Shown: one piece after another, positions 23,444-30,812 of the stretch
How the letters are laid out: each line of letters begins with the position of its first letter
How positions within the stretch are numbered: position 1 is the first letter of the stretch
Assembly (NCBI GenBank): GCA_017942005.1
Contig: JAGAVJ010000048.1
Span: 1 to 32,928 of the forward strand
Length of the DNA stretch: 32,928 nt
Direction: 5' to 3'
Source: Clostridia bacterium
GTDB lineage: Bacteria; Bacillota; Clostridia; Oscillospirales; CAG-272
The notes under the pieces: generated by a model
Told to the model about the DNA's origin: nothing
Seen by the model: only the letters and a program-made list of their open reading frames with translations
Database searches by the model: none
Position numbers and translations under genes: made by a program

Positions 23444-24646
23444 ATGAAATCATTATTTTGTTTTATCATTGCACTGTTTTTGCTTCTTTGCGGATGCAGC
23501 CGGGAAGAACAGTATCCGTCAAACGATGATTTTTTTGAAAAATTTTTATTGACAGATTTATATGTGAACGGTGTTTCCACACCGGCGCTGTTTCATCCGG
23601 AGAGCGGAACAACTACGCCGCTCTGTTCTGACCCCCTATGTGATCATACAGAAAAGGCAGGTTGTCCGTTTGCCGGGTATTATCCGGAGAGAGAGCCGTA
23701 TTATTACAATGGTGCAATATGGTTTTTATCGACAGAGAACGGCAATTTCAGTGAAAGAGACCTGATTTGTTATGATATGGACAATCGAAAAGTCAGCCGT
23801 ATCATATCTTTTTCAGAACTGCGGGAGATGATTCCTGACGATAGGAAGGAGCTGACGCGGTTATCATACGGCTTTGGGGACAGCTATTTTTTGTATACGG
23901 TGTTAGAGCAGGATCAAACGCCGGTATATCAGCTGGGAGTCAATCTGAACAGCAGAAAGGTTGAGGTCCTTGATAATGATTATCGTACACCACTTGCTCG
24001 GTATGGAGAAAAAACACTTGCATATACACAGGAACTGCGTACAACCGGTGTTTCTTGGGGGATTGATATATTAGGAAAAGATGGCAGTGTTATGGAAACC
24101 ATTTTGCCGGATAAACGGATTTCGATTGCGTTTACAGATCTGCTTCCGACCGATAAGCTGATTTATATAACCGCTGCCAAAACAGAGAACGGAAAGTATG
24201 ACTGGGGTCGCATGACGGTCTGGCTTTACGATATGAAAACCAGGGAGGACCGTGTGATTGTGAACGACTTTCCGTCAGTATATATTGTATCAAACGGGAA
24301 TGATCTGTATTATACAAGATATGTGGATGATCCGCCGCTTCTTGGGTTTGATCAAAATGAAAATAAAGAAAAATACAACCGTTCCGGTGGGATTTTATAC
24401 CGGATGGATATTCGTACCGGGAAAGAAACCATTGCATTTGAGATGCCTGCGTACTGTCTGTATGGAACGCAGATATACCATGTAGGACAATATATTGTTG
24501 TCGGATATCAGAATAAAAACTATGATATGTATACCGAAGATATCACTGGTAATGGTATATGGTACAATTATCAGAAGGAGACGGGATATCTTGTATATGA
24601 TACAGTCAGTACCCAGACGGCAACTTACAGAAAGGAAAGTCCATGA
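23444..24646 (+). CDS. Lipoprotein with CxDPLCxH...CP motif (first of pair)
   Basis: A 400-residue predicted lipoprotein. The signal peptide ends LLCGC, with C18 as the lipidated residue. Near the N-terminus is C61-S-D-P-L-C66-D-H68-x5-C74-P. The rest consists of beta-strand-rich blades with recurring short Tyr- and Gly-rich segments (for example VSNGNDLYYTRY, GGILYRMD), as in a beta-propeller. The function is unknown. The Cys/His cluster could bind a metal or form disulfides. The ATG at 23444 follows AGGAAGG at 6 nt. Its stop overlaps the start of the second lipoprotein (ATGA). Confidence 0.75.
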   Translation: MKSLFCFIIALFLLLCGCSREEQYPSNDDFFEKFLLTDLYVNGVSTPALFHPESGTTTPLCSDPLCDHTEKAGCPFAGYYPEREPYYYNGAIWFLSTENGNFSERDLICYDMDNRKVSRIISFSELREMIPDDRKELTRLSYGFGDSYFLYTVLEQDQTPVYQLGVNLNSRKVEVLDNDYRTPLARYGEKTLAYTQELRTTGVSWGIDILGKDGSVMETILPDKRISIAFTDLLPTDKLIYITAAKTENGKYDWGRMTVWLYDMKTREDRVIVNDFPSVYIVSNGNDLYYTRYVDDPPLLGFDQNENKEKYNRSGGILYRMDIRTGKETIAFEMPAYCLYGTQIYHVGQYIVVGYQNKNYDMYTEDITGNGIWYNYQKETGYLVYDTVSTQTATYRKESP

Positions 24647-25836
24647 AAAAATTGTTTTATGTTCTGTTTTTCAGTTTGTTTTTACTTTCCTGCACAGAGC
24701 AGGAGTGCAGTTACCTGAATACTCCCACATATTGTCAAATTGCCGATACCGTTTATCGGGATTACGGCTTATCCCTGCGCAGATTTTCAAATGCGTTTCC
24801 AGAGGGCGGCAGTTTATGCTTTGATCCATTGTGCCTCCATGACGGTATTTGTCCGGAAAGCATTGCGGTCTATCATACAGTAACAGACGGAAAACATCTA
24901 TATGTACGCAGTAATGCCTATTTATTTGATGGTCGGGGACACCGATACCAACAAACAGTCGAGGAGAACGGCAGCCATTATCAAATGGCAGCGTTATATA
25001 AAATTGATCTTTCTGAAGGAAGTATCGAAAAGCTGGTTGAATTTTCTACAGCAAACGGTACAGTTACAGGGGTTTCCACGGATGGAACGTATCTATACTA
25101 TGTGGAAGCAAAGTATAAAATCATGGGGGAAGATGGAGATTCTTATGGAATTCCGATGCGTGTCCCATGCAAAGGTGGAGAAGCGGAACCATTTCTTGAT
25201 GGGGAGTGGTCTGCTTTTGCAGAAATATATGCGGATGCAGACCATTATTATGTTACCGATGACGGTGTTTTCACTGTTATCGACCGCAAAAACGGCAGTG
25301 TTACAACTGCCCAGATACCGGCTGTCTATACTGATGGAATTATTATACATCACGGGACGGTATATTTATATGGAGCAGCAGAAACTATTCCATATCAAAT
25401 AAACACAGCCTTTCTTTTTTCCAGAGACGCATTGTGGAAGTGGAACGGGGAGACGTTTGATTGTGTCATCCCTGATATCGATATGCTTGTATGGGATACA
25501 GATGGTGTATGGTACACCAAAATGATGGCAGAAGAGGACTTTGTACATGTGGGTACTGCGGAAAGCTACGATGGAAAGGGAATGTCGCCATATGATTTTA
25601 TCCGCACGACAACAGGAGCGCTGTATTATCACGATTTTTCTACCGATGCCGAAACGGCATATATCCTTGACAATGTGAATGTAAAGGTGGAGCCAATCGG
25701 TGCTGCAGGCGGATATATCATTGCGGCATGCAATGATATGGATAAATTGCAGTTTTCCTATGAATATAAGAATCTGAAACCAGAGAAAGACGGAACAATC
25801 TCCATTCAGGATGCCATCCGAGGAGAAAACGATTGA
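24643..25836 (+). CDS. Lipoprotein with CxDPLCxH...CP motif (second of pair)
   Basis: A 397-residue lipoprotein with signal MKKLFYVLFFSLFLLSC and lipidated C17. It shares with the preceding protein the cluster C59-F-D-P-L-C64-L-H66-x3-C70-P and a beta-propeller-like body (TDGKHLYVRSNAYLF, STDGTYLYYVEAKY). Outside these features the two differ, so they look like old paralogues rather than a recent duplication. It probably works on the outer membrane face with the permease. It is translationally coupled to the first lipoprotein through a 4-bp overlap, with GAAAGGAAAG upstream. Confidence 0.75.
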   Translation: MKKLFYVLFFSLFLLSCTEQECSYLNTPTYCQIADTVYRDYGLSLRRFSNAFPEGGSLCFDPLCLHDGICPESIAVYHTVTDGKHLYVRSNAYLFDGRGHRYQQTVEENGSHYQMAALYKIDLSEGSIEKLVEFSTANGTVTGVSTDGTYLYYVEAKYKIMGEDGDSYGIPMRVPCKGGEAEPFLDGEWSAFAEIYADADHYYVTDDGVFTVIDRKNGSVTTAQIPAVYTDGIIIHHGTVYLYGAAETIPYQINTAFLFSRDALWKWNGETFDCVIPDIDMLVWDTDGVWYTKMMAEEDFVHVGTAESYDGKGMSPYDFIRTTTGALYYHDFSTDAETAYILDNVNVKVEPIGAAGGYIIAACNDMDKLQFSYEYKNLKPEKDGTISIQDAIRGEND

Positions 25837-25854
25837 CAAAGGAAGCTTTCATAA

Positions 25855-26763
25855 GTGAAAGCTATGGTTATGGATATGAAACTTACAATACAAAATATTT
25901 CAAAATCGTATGGTGCAGCAACGGCACTTTTTCAATTTACTGCGACACTGGAACCCGGCATTTATGCACTGCTTGGACCAAACGGTTCCGGAAAATCGAC
26001 GCTGATGAATATTTTAACGGATAATTTAAAAGTGGATTCCGGCGAAATTACCTATACCGACGACATGGGACGAACTGAAAATGTTCTTGATATGGGTGTC
26101 CGCTTTCGTGAAAAGCTTGGATTTATGCCGCAGTATCCGGGGTTGTACCAGAATTTTACGGTTGAGCGATTTATGTGGTACATGGCGGCATTGAAGGGGA
26201 TTGGAAAAGCAGAATCGGCACGGAGCATTCCGAAAATTCTTGCTGCTGTGGAATTGGACGATGTGCCGAAACAGAAAATTGGCGCACTTTCTGGCGGTAT
26301 GAAGCAGCGTCTGACGCTTGCACAAGCGATACTTGGTGATCCGGAAATCCTCATTCTTGACGAGCCGACTGCCGGACTGGATCCAAAGCAGCGTATTGTG
26401 ATTCGGAACTTTATTTCTAAAATTTCGTTCAATAAAATCGTGTTGATTGCAACGCATGTGGTATCGGACATTGAATTTATCGCAAAGGATATCATCCTGT
26501 TAAAAAAAGGGAGGATTGTAGACAATGCGCCGCCGCATATACTAACAGCAAAGATTGATGGCAAAGTGTGGACGGTTCCTTGTATGGAATCAGAGGTACA
26601 GATGATGCAGGAGCAATTCCGCGTTACCAATATTGCACGGGATGAGAAATGCGGTTCTGTGCTTTTACGTATCCTGTCCGATGAAATACCAACCGGTTAT
26701 GCCCAAACAGCGGCACCGACATTGGAGGATTATTACCTGTATGTGTTTGGAGATGCTTTATAA
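25855..26763 (+). CDS. ABC transporter ATP-binding protein of the sigma operon
   Basis: A 302-residue ATPase: Walker A GPNGSGKST (41-49), Q-loop FMPQYPGLY (90-98), signature LSGGMKQ (145-151), Walker B ILILDEPT with E170, and switch H201. A C-terminal domain of about 90 residues ends in LEDYYLYVFGDAL, as in NatA/BcrA-type exporters. It starts 18 bp after the second lipoprotein. Possible starts are GTG 25855 (AAAGGA 11 nt upstream) or ATGs at 25864, 25870 and 25876; the family usually begins at a position like 25876 (MKLTIQNISKSYG). It should energise the 850-residue permease. Confidence 0.88.
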   Translation: MKAMVMDMKLTIQNISKSYGAATALFQFTATLEPGIYALLGPNGSGKSTLMNILTDNLKVDSGEITYTDDMGRTENVLDMGVRFREKLGFMPQYPGLYQNFTVERFMWYMAALKGIGKAESARSIPKILAAVELDDVPKQKIGALSGGMKQRLTLAQAILGDPEILILDEPTAGLDPKQRIVIRNFISKISFNKIVLIATHVVSDIEFIAKDIILLKKGRIVDNAPPHILTAKIDGKVWTVPCMESEVQMMQEQFRVTNIARDEKCGSVLLRILSDEIPTGYAQTAAPTLEDYYLYVFGDAL

Positions 26764-26789
26764 CTAAAAAACTTTATCTATATTTTATT

Positions 26790-26997
26790 GGTTTCTCTGT
26801 TTAAAAGTTTTTGCGGAGGAGTTTCGGGCTGTCGCATTAACATGCTCCATCCTATAAAATTCGTCTTTTCACTTTTTCAAGCGAAATTTCACAGTGTATT
26901 TTTGACAAAATCCACTGTGAAAACGCCGAATTCGGATCACTTCGTGATCCCGGGCTGTTGCAAGTTGAAAACTTGCAACAGCCCCATCGAACTCACG
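26790..26997 (+). repeat. Composite repeat, copy D
   Basis: The left part (TTTCTCTGTTTAAAAG, then TTTTTGCGGAGGAGTTT) matches copies A and B of the MITE-like family, and the right end ATCGAACTCACG (26986-26997) is a family terminus. Between them a stacked-hairpin module related to 15134-15248 replaces the usual terminal hairpin: GGATCAC-TTC-GTGATCC (26934-26950) and a 14-bp stem (26952-26984). The family left terminus is missing. Confidence 0.65.
26952..26984. terminator. Hairpin at the 3' ends of the ATPase and kinase genes
   Basis: GGGCTGTTGCAAGT and ACTTGCAACAGCCC form a 14-bp perfect stem. It lies between two convergent genes and probably terminates one or both, though T runs are poor. 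Confidence 0.45.
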
Positions 26998-27003
26998 TTA
27001 AAA

Positions 27004-27540
27004 TTAAAACACATTTGCAGCGTCAAGTTTTTTTGCAACCAACTTCACATTTTCCTCGATTTTCTTTGTCCCATCCACACAAAGGATGGGGCATTGTAAT
27101 TTTGCAATCCAATGATCTACCATTTCTTCTTTTCGTTGATGAACCATATCAAAAAAGCGTGATTCCTGCTCGTATAGGTCACCGCCGGGAAGCATACGGT
27201 TTCCGAATTTTTGATATGAACGGTTCTGTACACGCTGCATGCGGATTTCTTTCGGAACTTCAATCCGGATCGCATACCGGAAGCAGTTTATGACAGCGTC
27301 GCTATAGTTTCCGATAACAGAAGCGAAAACGAAATGATCGTGATTCGCTATTTCTTGGAGCAGCAGTGCTTCTGCCTCTGTCTTCGTCCGAGGAGACGCA
27401 TAAAGGTATGTGGGATTATCCTTTGGAAAAAATAAATCCTCATTGTCGATAAAATGATACTGTAGTTTTTCTGCGAGCGCTTTCCCAAGCGTGCTTTTTC
27501 CGGCACCGTTTAAGCCGCATACGATAATTCCTGTTCCCAT
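27004..27540 (-). CDS. P-loop kinase / AAA family small protein
   Basis: A 178-residue protein with Walker A GLNGAGKS (9-16) and the short-chain kinase layout of shikimate and adenylylsulfate kinase-like enzymes: an acidic FIDNEDLFF after the first helix and a basic lid segment (RMQRVQNRSYQKFGNR). It should transfer phosphate from ATP to a small molecule; the substrate cannot be told. The ATG at 27540 follows GGAGG at 8 nt. It stands alone, divergent from the SDR gene, and its stop lies 6 bp from the end of repeat D. Confidence 0.75.
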   Translation of the reverse strand: MGTGIIVCGLNGAGKSTLGKALAEKLQYHFIDNEDLFFPKDNPTYLYASPRTKTEAEALLLQEIANHDHFVFASVIGNYSDAVINCFRYAIRIEVPKEIRMQRVQNRSYQKFGNRMLPGGDLYEQESRFFDMVHQRKEEMVDHWIAKLQCPILCVDGTKKIEENVKLVAKKLDAANVF

Positions 27541-27635
27541 TTATATTCCTCCGATTCTTATGTGTTGTATAAAATGTTTGTAAGTAATGCTTTTCGGTTC
27601 CTTCTGTTTGGCGTGAAACAATGCGTTCTGCCTAT

Positions 27636-27664
27636 ATGATACATAGAACTACAGATTTTGGCAA
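27636..27664 (-). promoter_or_regulatory. Promoter of the P-loop kinase gene
   Basis: On the minus strand TTGCCA (27659-27664), 17 bp, TATCAT (27636-27641). Confidence 0.6.
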
Positions 27665-27797
27665 TGCGGAAAATTGATGAGATCATCTACCTTTTTCTGA
27701 TGCCGGATGCTCCATTCAGACAACCATTTCATTTAAAAGTATGAATCCGCGATTTTTGGTTTAAAAAATAGAACGATGTCGCATGCCAAACAAAATA

Positions 27798-27867
27798 TTG
27801 ACAATACATAAATAATTTTCATATAAATTCTTAAATTGCTGACAAAAAGGAAAAACTGTGCTATAAT
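27798..27867 (+). promoter_or_regulatory. Two candidate promoters of the SDR gene
   Basis: Upstream: TTGACA (27798-27803), 18 bp, TATAAA (27822-27827). Downstream: CTGACA (27839-27844), 17 bp, TATAAT (27862-27867). The second is nearer the gene and better spaced. Nothing else is recognisable between the two divergent genes. Confidence 0.65.
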
Positions 27868-27903
27868 ATAAATGCAATCAAAAAAATAAAGGAGCTGAAT
27901 TTT

Positions 27904-28704
27904 ATGGGATTTTTCAACGGTAAAACAATCATCATCACAGGTGCCGGCAGAGCTGTATTGAGCGATGGGAAATGTGGCTCTATCGGTTATGGCATTGCAA
28001 CGGCCTATGCAAAGGAAGGCGCAAACCTGGTTATCACAGGCCGCAATGTGAAAAAGCTGGAAGATGCAAAGAAGGAACTGGAAGAGAAATATGGCATTAA
28101 GGTGCTTTGTATTCAGGCGGACATCTGTGCAGACGCAGACAACAAAGCGGTGGTTGACAATGTCATCAAACAGACAATTGACACCTTTGGCAGAATTGAT
28201 GTACTGATCAACAATGCGCAGGCATCTGCTTCCGGCGTCACATTGGCAGATCATACCACAGAGCAGTTCAACCTTGCGATGTATTCCGGACTTTATGCCG
28301 TATTCTACTATATGCAGGCTTGCTATCCGTACCTTAAGGAGACGAAGGGATCTGTTATCAATTTTGCTTCCGGCGCAGGCTTGTTTGGCAACTTTGGTCA
28401 GTGCGCATATGCAGCAGCCAAAGAGGGTATCCGCGGACTTTCCCGCGTTGCAGCAACAGAATGGGGCAAGGATGGCATCAATGTCAACGTGGTCTGCCCG
28501 CTCGCTTGGACGTCTCAGCTGGAACAGTTTAAAAACGCATATCCTGAAGCGTATGAAAAGAATGTGCATATTCCGCCGATGGGACATCTTGGTGACGCAG
28601 AAACGGAAATCGGTCGCGTCTGTGTGCAGCTTGCAACGCCGGACTTCAAGTTTATGACCGGTGAAACCATTACATTGGAAGGCGGTCTTGGTTTAAGACC
28701 TTAA
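27904..28704 (+). CDS. Short-chain dehydrogenase/reductase (SDR)
   Basis: A 266-residue NAD(P)-dependent oxidoreductase of the classical SDR fold. The nucleotide loop is TGAGR...GSIGYGI (12-31), with about nine extra residues inside the usual TGxxxGxG. NNAQ lies at 103-106, and the catalytic residues are S156, Y169 and K173 (YAAAK). The end GETITLEGGLG is typical of tetrameric SDRs. The substrate is unknown. AAAGGAG lies 9 nt before the ATG. It is a single-gene unit followed by a hairpin. Confidence 0.9.
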   Translation: MGFFNGKTIIITGAGRAVLSDGKCGSIGYGIATAYAKEGANLVITGRNVKKLEDAKKELEEKYGIKVLCIQADICADADNKAVVDNVIKQTIDTFGRIDVLINNAQASASGVTLADHTTEQFNLAMYSGLYAVFYYMQACYPYLKETKGSVINFASGAGLFGNFGQCAYAAAKEGIRGLSRVAATEWGKDGINVNVVCPLAWTSQLEQFKNAYPEAYEKNVHIPPMGHLGDAETEIGRVCVQLATPDFKFMTGETITLEGGLGLRP

Positions 28705-28726
28705 CGATTCTTTTTTCAAGAAAAGC

Positions 28727-28765
28727 GGGCTGTTGCAAGTTCATGCGGCAGCTCGTTGATTTTTA
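28727..28765 (+). terminator. SDR terminator
   Basis: GGGCTGTTGCA (28727-28737) pairs with TGCGGCAGCTC (28744-28754), with a few G-T pairs, followed by a T-rich run. The arms belong to the same GCTGYYGCA hairpin type as 4874, 15134 and 26952. Confidence 0.6.
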
Positions 28766-28785
28766 TCGGAAATCGTAATACTTAA

Positions 28786-28918
28786 CATAAGTTCGATGAG
28801 GAGGGCTTTTTGAGAAAAGCACCTCCTCAAACTCCACTGCAAAAACTTTTAATCTATATAAAGCTTTTTAAAAAGGGTTTTGGGAAAAGTTTTCCCCGAG
28901 AATTCTATCGAACTTACG
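28786..28918 (-). repeat. MITE-like element, copy C (133 bp, inverted)
   Basis: The ends CATAAGTTCGAT (28786-28797) and ATCGAACTTACG (28907-28918) flank an interior that, read on the minus strand, follows copies A and B: a TTCTCGGGGAAAACTTTTCCC start, AAAGTTTTTGCAGTGGAG, then the terminal hairpin (28798-28828). It is shorter than A and B, lacking the middle A/T-rich part. The exporter stop codon lies 4 bp beyond its right end. Confidence 0.7.
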
Positions 28919-28922
28919 TTAA

Positions 28923-30812
28923 TTATATATTGTTCAGCTTTTCATGTTCGCTTTGCAGCATATAAAGGTGATAATAGCTTCCATGCTTTTCAATCAATGC
29001 TTCGTGAGAACCCTGTTCGATGATTTCCCCATGAGAAAGTACCAGAATCCGGTCTGCGGAGCGAATGGTAGAAAGTCGGTGTGCAACGATGAGCATGGTA
29101 CCGATAGATCGCATCTTTTCCAGAGAATCCTGAATCAGACGCTCTGTTTCGGTATCAATATTTGCAGTTGCTTCATCTAAGATCATAACTGCGGGCCGGT
29201 GCAGAATGGTGCGCGCAAAGGAAAGGAGCTGCCGCTGTCCGGCAGAAAAATTGCTGCCGCGTTCCCGTACTTCTTCATCCAGACCTTTGGAAAATCGATT
29301 GATGAAGTGATCTGCATTTACATAACGGCAAGCCTGCATGATTTCCTCATCTGTGCGATCCGTTAAACCAAGTGTCAGGTTATCGCGGATGGTTCCAGAG
29401 AAAATGAAGACATCCTGCGGCATCTGACCGAAGTGACGGCGCAGAGAAGAAATTTTAATTTTCCGGATATCAATGCCGTCAATGAGAATTTCTCCCTGTT
29501 GAATGTCATAATTTCGGCAGATTAATGATAAGATCGTAGTTTTCCCGGAACCGGTTGCACCGACAAATGCGACGGTCTGACCTGCTTCCACACAGAATGA
29601 AACATCCTTTAATACCCATTCGCCTGGCACATATGCAAACCAGACGTGGCGGAATTCGATATGACCGTCCGTATGTTCCAGTGTAATCGCATCCGGTGCG
29701 TCAACGACGATTGGCTGCATATCAAAAATTGTGAAAATCTTTTCTGCTGATGCAAATGCAGCCTGCATGGTATTGAATTGATCAGCTAAGCTTTGAATTG
29801 GATTGAAAAACTTGGAAATATACATGTAAAAGGAGACAACGGTACTGCCTGTAATGATTTCTCCAAACAATGGCGTCTCTTTTATATAACCGCGCCCGCT
29901 CAAATACAAAAGGAACAAGACCGAGGAGATATACAGCATATAGACGATGGGGCGGAAAATACCAAATACAAAAATTTCTGCATGGTTTGCACGTGCAAGC
30001 TTGTTGTTGCGGACGTTGAATTCTTCAAATTTCTTGGATTCGCAGTTGAAAATCTGTGTGATTTTCATCCCGGAAATGTTTTCTGATAAAAATGCGTTGA
30101 TATCGGTATAACCGTCAGTGACTTTTCTGCGTACCCGTCTTGCAAATGCTTTGAAAATAAAGGTGAAGAGCAAAATAAACGGAACAAAGCATAGCACCAT
30201 CAATGTCAGCACTTTGTTGAGAATCAGCATAGCGGCAAGGACACCGAAGAGCACGACAAAGTTCTTTAACAAATTGATCAGCACATTGATGAACATCATA
30301 GAGATGGTGTTCATATCGTTGGTGACACGTGTGACGAGTTTACCGACAGGAATGGTGTGCAGCTGCTCATGTGAGAGATTTTCCATATGTAAAAATAGAT
30401 CCCGGCGCAGTGCAGAAATGATTTTTTGTCCGGTTTTTTGCAGTACAATAGACTGTACATAGGTACATACGAGTGAAACAAGCAGAATCCCTGCATAAAC
30501 CATGACATAGCAAAGCAGTGCAGACATTGGAAAATCGTGTGTGATCAGCTTTTCAATTTCACCGACAATCCACGGTGACAAAATATCATATGCGATGGAA
30601 AACAGCATGGTAACTGCAACCAGAAGATACTGTTTTTTATAAGGCAGGGCATAGGGCAGCAGCCGACGCAAAAGCGCTCTGTCGTTATGTGTGCGCTCAT
30701 GTGCGCTTTCTTTTTGGGGCATGCGCCGCAATGCAGCATATGCGATGAGAAAGACGATAGAGAACAATCCGATGATGCTGCCGATGACAAGAACTGGGTA
30801 CCATTTGCTCAT
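28923..30812 (-). CDS. Heterodimeric ABC exporter subunit (canonical ATP site)
   Basis: A 629-residue half-transporter with membrane and ATPase domains fused. An extra N-terminal helix (about 8-28) and a polar linker precede the usual six helices (about 60-350). ATPase motifs: Walker A GATGSGKT (418-425), Q-loop GQMPQDVF, signature FSAGQ (522-526), Walker B with D546 and catalytic E547, and H578. It pairs with the preceding gene, which it overlaps by 4 bp (ATGA), with GGAGGA upstream. Together they resemble TM287/288 or BmrCD-type drug exporters; the substrate is unknown. Confidence 0.92.
   Translation of the reverse strand: MSKWYPVLVIGSIIGLFSIVFLIAYAALRRMPQKESAHERTHNDRALLRRLLPYALPYKKQYLLVAVTMLFSIAYDILSPWIVGEIEKLITHDFPMSALLCYVMVYAGILLVSLVCTYVQSIVLQKTGQKIISALRRDLFLHMENLSHEQLHTIPVGKLVTRVTNDMNTISMMFINVLINLLKNFVVLFGVLAAMLILNKVLTLMVLCFVPFILLFTFIFKAFARRVRRKVTDGYTDINAFLSENISGMKITQIFNCESKKFEEFNVRNNKLARANHAEIFVFGIFRPIVYMLYISSVLFLLYLSGRGYIKETPLFGEIITGSTVVSFYMYISKFFNPIQSLADQFNTMQAAFASAEKIFTIFDMQPIVVDAPDAITLEHTDGHIEFRHVWFAYVPGEWVLKDVSFCVEAGQTVAFVGATGSGKTTILSLICRNYDIQQGEILIDGIDIRKIKISSLRRHFGQMPQDVFIFSGTIRDNLTLGLTDRTDEEIMQACRYVNADHFINRFSKGLDEEVRERGSNFSAGQRQLLSFARTILHRPAVMILDEATANIDTETERLIQDSLEKMRSIGTMLIVAHRLSTIRSADRILVLSHGEIIEQGSHEALIEKHGSYYHLYMLQSEHEKLNNI

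Noticed and set aside
26788..27099. Short plus-strand frames in the repeat D region
   Set aside because: They are translations of palindromic repeat DNA and the reverse of the kinase gene; no start signals.
27733..28587. Antisense open frame of 284 codons opposite the SDR gene
   Set aside because: The protein it would encode is Cys/His-rich with no recognisable domain, and the opposite strand encodes a complete SDR with all catalytic residues.
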